A stretch of DNA of 64,000 bases from Anomaloglossus baeobatrachus (GCF_048569485.1 NC_134357.1:226271634-226335633); one strand, 5' to 3'; positions 21,339 through 31,899 are shown, counted from the stretch's first letter. The notes: generated by a model from the letters alone, not told the origin. Numbers and translations are program-made.

Positions 21339-21971
21339 GGCCTGTTTCACACGTCAGTGATTCTGGTACGTTTGTGCTTTTTTTTAAACGTACCAGAATC
21401 ACTGACATACGCAGACCCATTATAATGAATGGGTCTGCTCACACGTCAGTGATTTTTCACTGACCATGTCTCTGTGCAGCGTTCACGCGTGTCCGTGATT
21501 GCCGCACGGAGACATGTCCATTTTTTTCTGGCATCACTGATGTCCACGGACCACGCAGTAGTGTGGTCCGTGAAATACGTGCCAGAAAAAAACGTGCTTT
21601 TAAAATAAAAAACATTTTTACTCACCCGGCTTCAGCGGCGCTCTCTGCAGCCCGTGCTGCTTGCTGCTTCAGAGCCGGCTCATTACTGTCGCGCATATTC
21701 ATGATGCACGACACAGCCGACCCGGAAGCAGCTGCTGCGGGGGTCAGCGCCGGCCGGATGCTGCACCGCGGGAGCGATCAGCACCATGGAGAGTGGGAGC
21801 GCGCACAGGTGAGTTGATTTCTAAGTGCAATCACGGGCCACGGAGAACGGAGCCCGGATTGCACTTAGACAACCCACGTGTGCCGTAATTCACGGCACAC
21901 GGAGGGACATGTGCATGTTTTACACGCCAGTGAAAAACATCAGTGTTTTTCACTGACGTGTGAAACGGGCC
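21339..21971. mobile_element. MITE, TTA-flanked (Harbinger-like)
   Basis: Terminal inverted repeats GGCCTGTTTCACACGTCAGT and CTGACGTGTGAAACGGGCC, with TTA duplicated outside (21336-21338 and 21972-21974). The inner text is largely self-complementary near the ends. No coding capacity. A 3-base TTA duplication fits PIF/Harbinger-type transposition. Confidence 0.8.
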
Positions 21972-22225
21972 TTACCTAGACTGGTTTTCAAACGCCATTT
22001 TGACAAAGAGACGGATACACTGGATACCATTTTTGAAACAGTAGAGGAAGAGAGGCAGTTCATGTGTTGGAAAGCTTGGCAAATGATGAACATGAAGAAA
22101 TGGTAAGTGAACTACCCCCGCTTTTGGGTCTAAAATAAAAAAAAATTCCTAGCCTAAACATATGTCCGGCAGTGGACGTTTTTGTTAAAGTCGTCATTGC
22201 TGAAATTGAGAAATTGCCAAGTTTT
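21972..22225 (+). pseudogene. Penelope-like RT fragment
   Basis: AT-rich remnant of the Penelope-like coding region between the MITE and a solo LTR. Short stretches (TRLVFKRHFDKE-like) are reminiscent of the family, but the frame is broken and motif support is weak. Confidence 0.4.
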
Positions 22226-23375
22226 TGTGACGCTCTGGCCTATCAGGTCGTCTTAGGGTATTGTGCAATCTGCCTTTCTGCACAGTATCCACCCTCCTTG
22301 GTTACGGATCCTGGTCCTTTAAGCTGTTAGCAACACCATCTAGTCAAAATCCTAAGAACACTTTACACCGAACCCACCAGACACATCATTGGGGGGCCTG
22401 AAGGGAATAGGGCCGTCCACATGGTAGGGGAAATTGAAGAAAGTGACGGAGAAGTGAAACAGGAGTGAAAGGAGTAGGAGGTGGAAAGTGACTCTCCAGG
22501 AGGGGAGAGGTCAATGGTCACAGAGCAGGGCTCCTTAGTACTAGGTGGAAGACGTTAGTCTGGGCCTGGTAGAAGCTGGAACCCCAGTCGCAGGGGATCA
22601 TGTCAAGGGCCACAGACTGCCGAGGAGGGCAGCCGGCGGCCTTGAGCCTTCACCGGGCAGGGGCCAGGGCACGACAGGGTACGTGGACCCTAGGCCGGGA
22701 AGTAGCTTCACACGTCCCAGCAATTTACCCGACGGGGGTGAAGACTTCAAGATTCATCCCCAACCCGCTCCAAAATCGGGGTACTAGCGCACCGATGGGA
22801 TAGGACTTTCCAATACAGTCCAAAGAAATCCTACACGTGAACCCTGAGAGCAAGCTCACTCCGTTAGCCATACGGGTGAGCGGGACACGACAAGTTTCAA
22901 ACTCGAGGGTCCATTTAGTGAGAAGGTGACACGGAAAGGGCCACAGGCTAACAGCAACACTAAGGGCACGGATCCCAGAGTGCTCCCTCCAAGCTTCAGT
23001 GGTGCTCAGAACTCTGGTTTACAAGCTGTCGGTGTCATTATTCCTGGACTGAGTGAGTACACTGAAAAGCCCTTTTCCACTACCCAACAGCACCCCAAAC
23101 GCAATCATCCCAATGGGCCCCAGGGCACAAACCCCTACCCATGGAGGGGTTAAACATCCTGTTGCTTCACCATCGCCACCGGGCTCCTCCACCAACAGCA
23201 GCGGTGGTCTCCCACATTACCACACACCGTGGGTGGTGTCACGAACTTTCAATCCCCCTGTAAATATCTAACCCCTCTTTACTTCGGACCCGGGGGAGGG
23301 TCGCGCGACCACTCAGGAGACCCCTCGAACCACCGCAGATCCGAGCAGCCTGGCTGCTGGCACGGGGGCGGCACA
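22226..23375 (+). mobile_element. Solo LTR inside Penelope-like element
   Basis: It starts TGTGACGCTCTGGCCTATC and ends GGGGCGGCACA, with the same order of landmarks as the other LTRs (ACCCATGGAGGGGTTAAAC, GTGGGTGGTGTCACGAAC). No target duplication is obvious. Open frames within are incidental. Confidence 0.8.
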
Positions 23376-23541
23376 CCTCCACGATAAGAAATCTAATATT
23401 TCAGTGGCTGAAAAAAAGGCATTGGACGAACTGGCAGCATGGTCTGACTTTGGCCAGATGACCAAATTGTCTAGAAGGTTGCCAATAAAGTGGGCAAAGT
23501 GTCTCTATGAAATAAATGCCTTTTAGACAACTATCGGACTA
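23376..23541 (+). pseudogene. Penelope-like RT fragment
   Basis: The frame gives HDKKSNISVAEKKALDELAA, matching the stretch in Penelope-like RTs that precedes the first catalytic motifs. It is interrupted by the next MITE. Confidence 0.55.
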
Positions 23542-24194
23542 AGGGTGGTGTCACACACAGCGACGACAACAACTATGTCGCTGCTACGTCACCATTTTCT
23601 GTGACGTTGCAGCGACGTCCCGTCGCTGTCGCTGTGTGTGACATCCAGCAACGACCTGGCCCCTGCTGTGAGGTCGCCGGTCGTTGCTGAATGTCCAGCT
23701 TCATTTTTTGGTCGTCGCTCTCCCGCTGTGACGCACACATCGCTGTGTGTGACAGCGAGAGAGCGACGAAATGAAGCAAGCAGGGAGCAGGAGCCGGCAT
23801 CTGGCAGCTGCGGTAAGCTGTAACCCCGGTAAACATTGGGTAACCAAGGGAAATCCTTTTCCTGGTTACCCGATATTTACTTTCGTTACCAGCGTCCGCC
23901 GCTCTCGCTGCCAGTGCCGGCTTCTGCTCTCTGCACATGTAGTTGCAGTACACATCGGGTAATTAACCCGATGTGTACTGTAGCTAGGAATGCAGGGAGC
24001 CAGCGCTAAGCGCGGCTCTCTGCTCTCAGCACATGTAGCACAGCGACGTGTGTCGTTATGATCGCTGCTGCTTCTGCTGTGTTTGACAGCTAAGCAGCGA
24101 TCATAACAGCGACTAACAAGGTCGCTGTTACGTCACAGAAAATGGTGATGTAACAGCGACATCGTTGTCGCTGTCGCTATGTGTGAACACAGCT
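23542..24194. mobile_element. MITE (GTGTCACAC/GTGTGAAC ends)
   Basis: Left end AGGGTGGTGTCACACACAGC; right end GCTATGTGTGAACACAGCTT. The outer about 90 bases on each side are inverted repeats around GACGTTGCAGCGACG/GTAACAGCGACATCG. Flanking CTA and TTA suggest a degraded 3-base duplication. No coding content. Confidence 0.75.
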
Positions 24195-24451
24195 TTAGTG
24201 TGCTACAGAAAATTGAATAGTGACCCACTGCCTAAGTTCCAAAAGGATCTCAATGAGATCATTGTGGAGGCATTCAATAAAGGGGTTATTTCTAAAAAAA
24301 AAAATATGTGATGCCATTGTTTCAGTCAAGCCCAGGCTTCCAACATTTTACCTAACACCCAAAATACACAAAAATTTGGTCGACCGTCCGGGAAGACCAA
24401 TAGTGTTAAGAAATGGTGGATTATGTGAAAGTGTATGCCAACTAAGTGTAA
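24195..24451 (+). pseudogene. Penelope-like RT, PKIHK motif
   Basis: The frame reads YRKLNSDPLPKFQKDLNE and, after a short poly-A interruption, RLPTFYLTPKIHKN, DRPGRPIVL and GGLCESV. FYL.PKIHK followed by PGRPI and a G.L.E block is diagnostic of Penelope-like RTs. Cut by a MITE at 24452, with the next block at 25414. Confidence 0.8.
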
Positions 24452-25413
24452 AGGCCCCGTCACACTAAGCAACATCGCTAGCAACATCGCTGCTAACGAA
24501 CAACTTTTGTGACGTTGCTAGCGATGTTGCTGTGTGTGACATCCAGCAACAACCTGGCCCCTGCTGTGAGGTCGTTGGTTGTTGCTGAATGTCCTGGGCC
24601 ATTTTTTAGTTGTTGCTGTCCTGCTGTGAAGCACAGATCGCTGTGTGTGACAGCGAGACAGCAACAACTAAATGTGCAGGCAGCAGGAGCCGGCTTCTGC
24701 AGAGGCTGGTAACCAATGTAAACATCGGGTAACCAAGAAGCCCTGTCCTTGGTTACCCGATATTTACCTTTGTTACCAGCCTCTGCAGCTCTCACTGTCA
24801 GTGCCGGCTCCTGCTCTGTGCACATGTAGCTGCAGGACACATCGGGTTAATTAACCCGATGTGTGCTGTAACTAGGAGAGCAAGGAGCCAGCGCTAAGCA
24901 TTGTGCGCTGCTCCCTGCTCTGTGCACATTTAGCTGCAGCACACATCGGGTAATTAACCCCATGTGTGCTGTAACTAGGAGAGCAAGGAGCCAGCGCTAA
25001 GCATTGTGCGCTGCTCCCTGCTCTGTGCACATTTAGCTGCAGCACACATCGGGTAATTAACCCGATGTGTGCTGTACTAGGAGAGCAGGGAGCCAGCGCT
25101 CAGTGTGCGCTGCTCCCTGCACGTGTAGCTGCGTGAGCTGGTAACCAAGGTAAATATCGGGTTGGTTACCTGATATTTACCTTAGTTACCAAGCGCAGCA
25201 TCTTCCACGCGGCGCTGGGGGCTGGTCACTGGTTGCTGGTGAGCTCACCAGCAACTTGTGTAGCCACGCTCCAGCGATCCCTGCCAGGTCAGGTTGCTGG
25301 TGGGATCGCTGGAGCGTCGCAGTGTGACATCTCACCAGCAACCTCCTAGCAACTTACCAGCGATCCCTATCGTTGTTGGGATCGCTGGTAAGTTGTTTAG
25401 TGTGACTGGACCT
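24452..25413. mobile_element. MITE with internal tandem repeats
   Basis: Ends AGGCCCCGTCACACTAAGCA and TTAGTGTGACTGGACCT, flanked by TAA (24449-24451 and 25414-25416). It shares words with the MITE at 23542 (CAGCAACGACCTGGCCCCTG-like text) and so belongs to a sister family. It holds a tandem triplication at about 24840-25085. Confidence 0.8.
24840..25085. repeat. Tandem repeat inside MITE
   Basis: A unit of roughly 110-120 bases, containing the palindrome GGGTAATTAACCC flanked by ACACATC/GATGTGT and a GAGCCAGCGCT block, is present about three times with few changes. Each unit can fold into its own hairpin. Confidence 0.75.
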
Positions 25414-25484
25414 TAAGCCAATTCTATCTAGCATTCCCTCCTATATAAAAGATACAACAGCAGCTCTTGCAAATTTTGACAACA
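25414..25484 (+). pseudogene. Penelope-like RT fragment
   Basis: The frame gives a PSYIKDTTALLQIL-like stretch, matching the conserved PSYI.DT..LL motif that follows the PKIHK block in Penelope-like RTs. A Tc1 element begins at 25487. Confidence 0.6.
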
Positions 25485-25486
25485 TA

Positions 25487-26300
25487 CAGTACCGACCAAA
25501 AGTTTGGACACACCTTCTCATCTTTAGAACAATTGTTGAGGAGACTTAGTGCAGCAGGCCTTCATGGTAAAATAGCTGCTAGGAAACCACTGCTAAGGAC
25601 AGGCAACAAGCAAAAGAGACTTGTTTGGGCTAAAGAACACAAGGAATGGACATTAGACCAGTGGAAATCTGTGCTTTGGTCTGATGAGTCCAAATTTGAG
25701 ATCTTTGGATCCAACCACCGTGTCTTTGTAGAAAAAGTGAACGGATGGACTCTACATGGCTGGTTCCCACCGTGAAGCATGGAGGAGGAGGTGTGATGGT
25801 GTGGGGGTGCTTTGCTGGTGACACTGTTGGGGATTTATTCAAAATTGAAAGCATCCAGAACCAGCATGCCTACCACAGCATCTTGCAGCGGCGTGCTATT
25901 CCATCCGGTTTGCGTTTAGTTGGACCATCATTTATTTTTCAACAGGACAATGACCCCAAACACACCTCCAGGCTGTGTAAGGGTTATTTGACTAAGAAGG
26001 AGAGTGATGGGGTGCTACGCCAGATGACCTGGCCTCCACAGTCACCAGACCTGAATCCAACCGAGATGGTTTGGGGTGAGCTGGACCACAGAGTGAAGGC
26101 AAAAGGGCCAATAAGTGATAAGCATTTCTAGGAACTCCTTCAAGACTGTTGGAAAACAATTTCCGGTGACTACCTCTTGAAGCTTATCAAGAGAATGCCA
26201 AGAGTGTGCAAAGTAGTAATGAGACCAAAAGGTGGCTACTTTGAAGAACCTAGAATATAAGTCATAAAAAGTATGAAACAACTGAATATACTGTAAATAT
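25487..26300 (+). mobile_element. Tc1-like transposon, ends lost
   Basis: Left end CAGTACCGACCAAAAGTTTG after TA, the typical Tc1 terminus. The element is internally shortened: the terminal repeat runs almost at once into the middle of the transposase, and the right terminal repeat is missing where an L2-like fragment begins near 26308. Confidence 0.85.
25535..26131 (+). pseudogene. Tc1 transposase, catalytic part
   Basis: Two open pieces. The first gives LWSDESKFEIFGS (first catalytic Asp) and ends at a stop near 25774. The second, in another frame from about 25745, gives VKHGGGGVMVWGCF, FQQDNDPKHTS (second Asp) and SPDLNPTEMVW (Glu). The DNA-binding N-terminus with its two helix-turn-helix units is absent. 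About one frameshift and a large N-terminal loss; inactive. Confidence 0.85.
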
Positions 26301-26307
26301 TTCATTC

Positions 26308-26897
26308 CACTCCCACTCTCACACCACTTCCTCATCTCGCCCCCTATCTGTTGGGGTCCCCCTAGGTTCAGTTCTTGGACCCCTGCTGTTCTCTATTTAC
26401 ACCTTCGGCCTGGGACAGCTCATAGAGTCCCACGGCTTTCAGTACCATCTCTACGCTGATGATACGCAGATCTACCTCTCTGGACCTGACATCACCTTCC
26501 TACTAACCAGAATCCCACAATGTCTGTCTGCTATTTCATCCTTTTTCTCTGCTCGATTCCTAAAACTGAACATGGACAAAACAGAATTCATTGTCTTTCC
26601 TCCTCCTCACTCAACCCCCCCACCTGACATATCTATCAATGTCAATGGCTGCTCACTTTCCCCAGTGCCACGCGCTCGCTGCCTGGGAGTAATCCTAGAC
26701 TCTGATCTCTCTTTCAAGCCACACATCCAAGCCCCCTTCACCTCCTGCCACCTCCAACTCAAAAATATTTCCCGGATCCGTACATTCCTTTCCCAAGAAG
26801 CTGTAAAAACCCTAGTACATGCCCTTATTATCTCCTGCCTAGATTATTGCAACCTTCTGCTCTGTGGCCTCCCTTCTAACAGTCTCGCACCCCTAAA
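26308..26897 (+). pseudogene. L2/CR1-group LINE RT fragment
   Basis: The frame gives [30 protein letters not shown] (catalytic YADD), [26 protein letters not shown] and [18 protein letters not shown], the RT palm and thumb blocks of L2/CR1/Rex-type LINEs. Only this part is present; both ends are missing. It is distinct from the L1/Tx1 LINE of 14695-38990. Confidence 0.85.
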
Positions 26898-27095
26898 GCT
26901 AAACACTTCAAAATATTCCATCAATCCGATTCTGCTAAATTACGGATTATGGCTATTGATCAAGTCTTTTTGGGGTATAGGGGTGGTGATCTTTTTAAAA
27001 CCCTATCCCAAATAGAAAGCCGATGGATATATAGATTAGATACTGTCTCTCCCAAAGGATTGAATGAAAACTTTGGATTTGCATCCTTCCTGTAG
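26898..27095 (+). pseudogene. Penelope-like GIY-YIG endonuclease, C-terminus
   Basis: The frame contains [28 protein letters not shown] and SPKGLNENFGFASF before a stop at about 27095. A G..RGGD...L...E..WI..L....P.GLNE pattern is the C-terminal signature of the GIY-YIG endonuclease fused to Penelope-like RTs. Most of the RT and the N-terminal part of the endonuclease are missing. Confidence 0.75.
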
Positions 27096-27454
27096 ATTTC
27101 CTTCAAAAAAATTCTTTTTGGTGTAGACATAGGGCTATATCTTTATAAAAATATTTGAGATATATCATATAATTAGTCCTTAGTATTTGGGTTTTTAGCT
27201 TAAGGTTTTATATTTGTTGTTAATATATTAATGCTGCTCTTTTATTGTAGATTATTTTGCTACATGTCAGAAATGATTGATTTTCTGAAGAATTTTATTG
27301 ATAGCCAGATATTCATCTGAATTTTCCTGACAGCCAGATATTCATCTGAAGATATCTATACCGCAGTACTCACTTTTTTATTTTTTATTTTTCCCTGTTT
27401 TTTTATGTTCTCACTTTTATTCACTTTTTTGTTTTCAGTATTTATTAGTATTTA

Positions 27455-29081
27455 CAGTCATATGAAAAAGTTTGGGCATCCCTATTAATGTTAACCTTTT
27501 TTCTTTATACCAGTTTGGGTTTTTGCAACAGCTATTTCAGTTTCATATGTCTAATAACTGATGGACTCAAACCTCATTTCAATCCAGAAATATTACTATC
27601 GTACTAACAGAAAATGTGCAATCCGCATTTAAACAAAATTTGACAGGTGCAAAAGTATGGGCACCCTTATCAATTTCTTGATTTGAACACTCCTAACTAC
27701 TTTTTACTGACTTACTAAAGCACTAAATTGGTTTTCTAACCTAATTGAGCTTTGAACTTCATAGGCAGGTGTATCCAATCATGAGAAAAGGTATTTAAGG
27801 TGGCCACTTGCAAGTTGTTCTCCAATTTGAATCTCCTATGAAGAGTAGCATCATGGGCTCCTCAAAACAACTTTCAAATGATCTGAAAACAAAGATTATT
27901 CAACATAGTTGTTCAGGGGAAGGATACAAAAAGTTGTCTCAGAGATTTAAACTGTCAGTTTCCACTGTGAGGAACATAGTAAGGAAATGGAAGAACACAG
28001 GTACAGTTCTTGTTAAGCCCAAAGTAGCAGGCCAAGAAAAATATCAAAAAGGCAGAGAAGAAGAATGGTGAGAACAGTCAAGGACAATCCACAGACCACC
28101 TCCAAAGACCTACAGCATCATCTTGCTGCAGATGGTGTCAATATGCATCGGTCAACAATACAGCGCACTCTCCCATACAGCTTCTCCTTGTGCAGAGTGA
28201 TGCATAAGAAGCTGTTTCTGCAAGCACGCCACAAACAGAGTCGCCTGAGGTATGCAAAAGCACATTTGGATAAGCCAGTTACATTTTGGACGAAGGTCCT
28301 GTGGACTGATGAAACAAAGATTGAGTTGTTTGGTCATACAAAAAGGCGTTATGCATGGAGACAAAAAACACGGCATTCCAAGAAAAGCACTTGCTACCCA
28401 CAGTAAAATTTGGTGGAGGTTCCATCATGCTTTGGGGCAGTGTGGCCAATGCCGGCACCGGGAATATTGTTAAAGTTGAGGGTCGCATGGATTCAACTCA
28501 GTATCAGCAGATTCTTGACAATAATGTGCAATAATCAGTGACGAAGTTGAAGTTACGCAGGGGATGGATATTTCAGAAAGACACCGCTCCAAATCTACTC
28601 AGGCATTCATACAGAGGAACAATTACAATGTTCTGGAATGGCCATCCCAGTCCCCAGACCTGAATATCATTGAACATCTGTGGGATGATTTGAAGCGTGC
28701 TGTCCATGCTCGGCGACCATCAAACTTAACTGGAATTGTTTTGTAAACAGGAATGGTCAAATGTACCTTCATCCAGGATCCAGGAACTCATTAAAAGCTA
28801 CAGGAAGCGACTAGAGGCTGTTATTTTTGCAAAAGGAGGATCTACAAAATATTAATGTCACTTTTATGTTGAGGTGCCCATACTTTTGCACCGGTCAAAT
28901 TTTGTTTAAATGCGGATTCCACATTTTCTGTTAGTACAATAAACCTCATTTCAATCCAGAAATATTACTCAGTTCATCAGTTATTAGATATATGAAACTG
29001 AAATAGCTGTTGCAAAAACCCAAATTGTTATAAAGAAAAAAGGTTAACATTAATAAGGGTGCCCAAACTTTTTCATGACTG
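27455..29081 (+). mobile_element. Tc1/mariner transposon with long terminal repeats
   Basis: Ends CAGTCATATGAAAAAGTTTG and its mirror CAAACTTTTTCATGACTG, inside a TA duplication (27453-27454 and 29082-29083). The terminal inverted repeats extend for about 215 bases, with repeated words such as GTGCAAAAGTATGGGCACC near the inner edge, as in Tc1 elements with the IR/DR layout. Confidence 0.92.
27841..28870 (+). pseudogene. Tc1-like transposase, frameshifted
   Basis: The N-terminal piece (MGSSKQLSNDLKTKIIQH, YKKLSQRFKLSVSTVRNIV) is the first helix-turn-helix. The frame then shifts near 28065 into VRTVKDNPQTTSKDLQHHL, FWTKVLWTDETKIELFG (first catalytic Asp), and shifts again near 28400. [17 protein letters not shown] (catalytic Glu) is read at 28650-28700. 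At least two frameshifts and a stop before the C-terminus; inactive. Confidence 0.88.
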
Positions 29082-29758
29082 TATTTTTATAAATAAATTA
29101 TTATTTTTTAGTTATTTTTTTTACTATGTATGTATTACTGTTTCCCTATAAAATATGCATACTATTGCACTATGTATTATGTCTGTAATCTATGTAATGT
29201 GTTTAATGGGTTTCACATTATCTAATTATATCTGTACACACCTTATAAACTATTAGGTATTTCACCATATTTCAACCTTATAATCACTATCTGGCAATAT
29301 AATATTGCAATCTCCTTGAGTATGTGCGCATTCCATTGAGACAGTCCTCTGTGAAGTGCTTATACTCCGGCAAATAAGGTGAGGCACGTCTGCTTGGTCG
29401 CTAGGCGACGAGAGACGCTGCTCTCCCACTTCCTGAAGCATGGCACTTCCACATACAGAGCACGGCTCGATGCGCATGCGCCGCTCAGACACTCACACGA
29501 GAGCAAAGTACAGCCCCCTGTATGTGGCGTCTGCATTCCATATGTCGGACGGGTGGAGCGCAGAGTCATCTAATACTTTCTATTGGTGCAATGTGTCAGG
29601 CTGTCAGGTGCCTGTAATCACTGGTGAAGATTTCTCAGAGGCATTGACCCAAAAATCATTGTAGGCTAGTATAGCCAATTAAATGGACATGTGACAGGAT
29701 CTTTTGTTTTTGATTGGCTTTGTGCCATATATAAACCTGCCTTGTGTTACTTGAAACC

Positions 29759-29803
29759 ACACCTCCTCAGGAAGATTCTATTTTGAAACATATGTTGAGG
29801 TGA
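29759..29803 (+). ncRNA. Hammerhead-like motif, degenerate (right arm)
   Basis: Mirror of the left-arm motif: CACCTC, CTCAGGA, a short hairpin region, GAAA, CATAT, GTT, GAGGTG. It has the same G5 replacement as the left arm, so both arms were copied from one already altered template or the change is typical of the family. Confidence 0.4.
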
Positions 29804-29890
29804 CCAGATCTGGTGGGAGTAATTGTCATGTAAGTTATGCAGTCCTAATTGTTTACCTTGGCACTATGCACTTTTATTTAAACTAATATA

Positions 29891-31542
29891 CAGTTAGGTC
29901 CAGAAATATTTGGACAGTGACACAATTTTCGCGAGTTGGGCTCTGCATGCCACCACATTGGATTTGAAATGAAACCTCTACAACAGAATTCAAGTGCAGA
30001 TTGTAACGTTTAATTTGAAGGTTTGAACAAAAATATCTGATAGAAATTGTAGGAATTGTACACATTTCTTTACAAACACTCCACATTTTAGGAGGTCAAA
30101 AGTAATTGGACAAATAAACCAAACCCAAACAAAATATTTTTATTTTCAATATTTTGTTGCAAATCCTTTGGAGGCAATCACTGCCTTAAGTCTGGAACCC
30201 ATGGACATCACCAAACGCTGGGTTTCCTCCTTCTTAATGCTTTGCCAGGCCTTTACAGCCGCAGCCTTCAGGTCTTGCTTGTTTGTGGGTCTTTCCGTCT
30301 TAAGTCTGGATTTGAGCAAGTGAAATGCATGCTCAATTGGGTTAAGATCTGGTGATTGACTTGGCCATTGCAGAATGCTCCACTTTTTTGCACTCATTAA
30401 CTCCTGGGTAGCTTTGGCTGTATGCTTGGGGTCATTGTCCATCTGTACTATGAAGCGCCGTCCGATCAACTTTGCGGCATTTGGCTGAATCTGGGCTGAA
30501 AGTATATCCCGGTACACTTCAGAATTCATCCGGCTACTCTTGTCTGCTGTTATGTCATCAATAAACACAAGTGACCCAGTGCCATTGAAAGCCATGCATG
30601 CCCATGCCATCACGTTGCCTACACCATGTTTTACAGAGGATGTGGTGTGCCTTGGATCATGTGCCGTTCCCTTTCTTCTCCAAACTTTTTTCTTCCTATC
30701 ATTCTGGTACAGGTTGATCTTTGTCTCATCTGTCCATAGAATACTTTTCCAGAACTGAGCTGGCTTCATGAGGTGTTTTTCAGCAAATTTAACTCTGGCT
30801 TGTCTATTTTTGGAATTGATGAATGGTTTGCATCTAGATGTGAACCCTTTGTATTTACTTTCATGGAGTCTTCTCTTTACTGTTGACTTAGAGACAGATA
30901 CACCTACTTCACTGAGAGTGTTCTGGACTTCAGTTGATGTTGTGAACGGGTTCTTCTTCACCAAAGAAAGTATGCGGCGATCATCCACCACTGTTGTCAT
31001 CCGTGGACGCCCAGGCCTTTTTGAGTTCCCAAGCTCACCAGTCAATTCCTTTTTTCTCAGAATGTACCCGACTGTTGATTTTGCTACTCCAAGCATGTCT
31101 GCTATCTCTCTGATGGATTTTTTCTTTTTTTTCAGCCTCATGATGTTCTGCTTCACCTCAATTGAGAGTTCCTTAGACCGCATGTTGTCTGGTCACAGCA
31201 ACAGCTTCCAAATGCAAAACCACACACCTGAAATCAACCCCAGACCTTTTAACTACTTCATTGATTACAGGTTAACGAGGGAGACGCCTTCAGAGTTAAT
31301 TGCAGCCCTTAGAGTCCCTTGTCCAAATACTTTTGGTCCCTTGAAAAAGAGGAGGCTATGCATTACAGAGCTATGATTCCTAAACCCTTTCTCCGATTTG
31401 GATGTGAAAACTCTCATATTGCAGCTGGAAGTGTGCACTTTCAGCCCATATTATATATATAATTGTATTTCTGAACATGTTTTTGTAAACAGCTAAAATA
31501 ACAAAACTTGTGTCACTGTCCAAATATTTCTGGACCTAACTG
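29891..31542 (-). mobile_element. Tc1-like transposon, complete
   Basis: Terminal inverted repeats start CAGTTAGGTCCAGAAATATT and match over about 35 bases; TA flanks both sides (29889-29890 and 31543-31544). A subterminal word resembling TTGTCCAAATACTTTTG occurs inside each end (near 30090 and 31325), fitting IR/DR-type transposase binding sites. Size 1652 bases, usual for Tc1. Both ends and the transposase frame are whole. Confidence 0.95.
30146..31183 (-). CDS. Tc1-family transposase, intact reading frame
   Basis: A 345-codon frame, the usual length for Tc1 transposases, with no internal stop. Residues 1-50 form a first helix-turn-helix (IREIADMLGVAKSTVGYIL), GRPR at 58-61 is the AT-hook-like linker, a second helix-turn-helix lies at about 70-110, and the catalytic DD34E triad is D152 (WTDET), D249 (QMDNDPKH) and E284 (NPIEH). 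A Gly-rich box lies at about 185-205. The protein would bind the terminal repeats and cut and paste the element at TA. It is the only transposon gene in the window that looks functional; transcription is unproven. The start is the first ATG; the frame ends with AFATKY-like text. Confidence 0.93.
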   Translation of the reverse strand: MRSKELSIEVKQNIMRLKKKKKSIREIADMLGVAKSTVGYILRKKELTGELGNSKRPGRPRMTTVVDDRRILSLVKKNPFTTSTEVQNTLSEVGVSVSKSTVKRRLHESKYKGFTSRCKPFINSKNRQARVKFAEKHLMKPAQFWKSILWTDETKINLYQNDRKKKVWRRKGTAHDPRHTTSSVKHGVGNVMAWACMAFNGTGSLVFIDDITADKSSRMNSEVYRDILSAQIQPNAAKLIGRRFIVQMDNDPKHTAKATQELMSAKKWSILQWPSQSPDLNPIEHAFHLLKSRLKTERPTNKQDLKAAAVKAWQSIKKEETQRLVMSMGSRLKAVIASKGFATKY

Positions 31543-31899
31543 TATATATCTACTGCTTGTGCACTATGCACTTTGAGCATCTATAGTTCTTGCATTAGAT
31601 TTCATTGCACTGCATATCTATTTAACCCTTCATATATATATATTTTTTAGACTGCATATATCTATAAATATAAATATTCTTTACCATTGAAAACAAATTC
31701 TTTATCGATGGTTTACATTATGCTAATAAATTACCACCATCTCTGTAAAGCAGCTTTTTTATTTGTAAAAAATATTTTGTAATGTAATTTTTTTTGTACA
31801 ATAAAATAATATTTTAGCCTAATACTTTGGTATTCTGTAGTGCTATACGTATTATATGTTTTGAAGGCTATTGCTTAAGATTAAGGCTGGTGTTGCTCA

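Larger units (their letters stand above)
27240..31848 (+). repeat. Right inverted arm of Penelope-like element
   Basis: Reverse complement of 19914-21240, in three pieces: 27240-27454, 29082-29890 and 31543-31848, separated by two Tc1 insertions. It ends GGTATTCTGTAGTGCTA. The pieces add up to about 1.3 kb, equal to the left arm. The sequence 31849-31899 after it has no mirror in the left arm and forms the tail. Confidence 0.85.
19914..31899 (+). mobile_element. Penelope-like element with inverted terminal repeats
   Basis: Flanked by a 14-base target duplication TTGAGTAGCCCAGA (19900-19913 and 31900-31913). About 1.3-kb inverted repeats form the two arms (19914-21240 and, after removing younger inserts, 27240-31848), followed on the right by a tail of about 50 bases before the target duplication. 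Between the arms lie pieces of a Penelope-type RT and a GIY-YIG endonuclease C-terminus. Inverted terminal repeats, a short tail and variable target duplications are known features of Penelope-like elements. The element is riddled with younger insertions and inactive. Confidence 0.75.
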
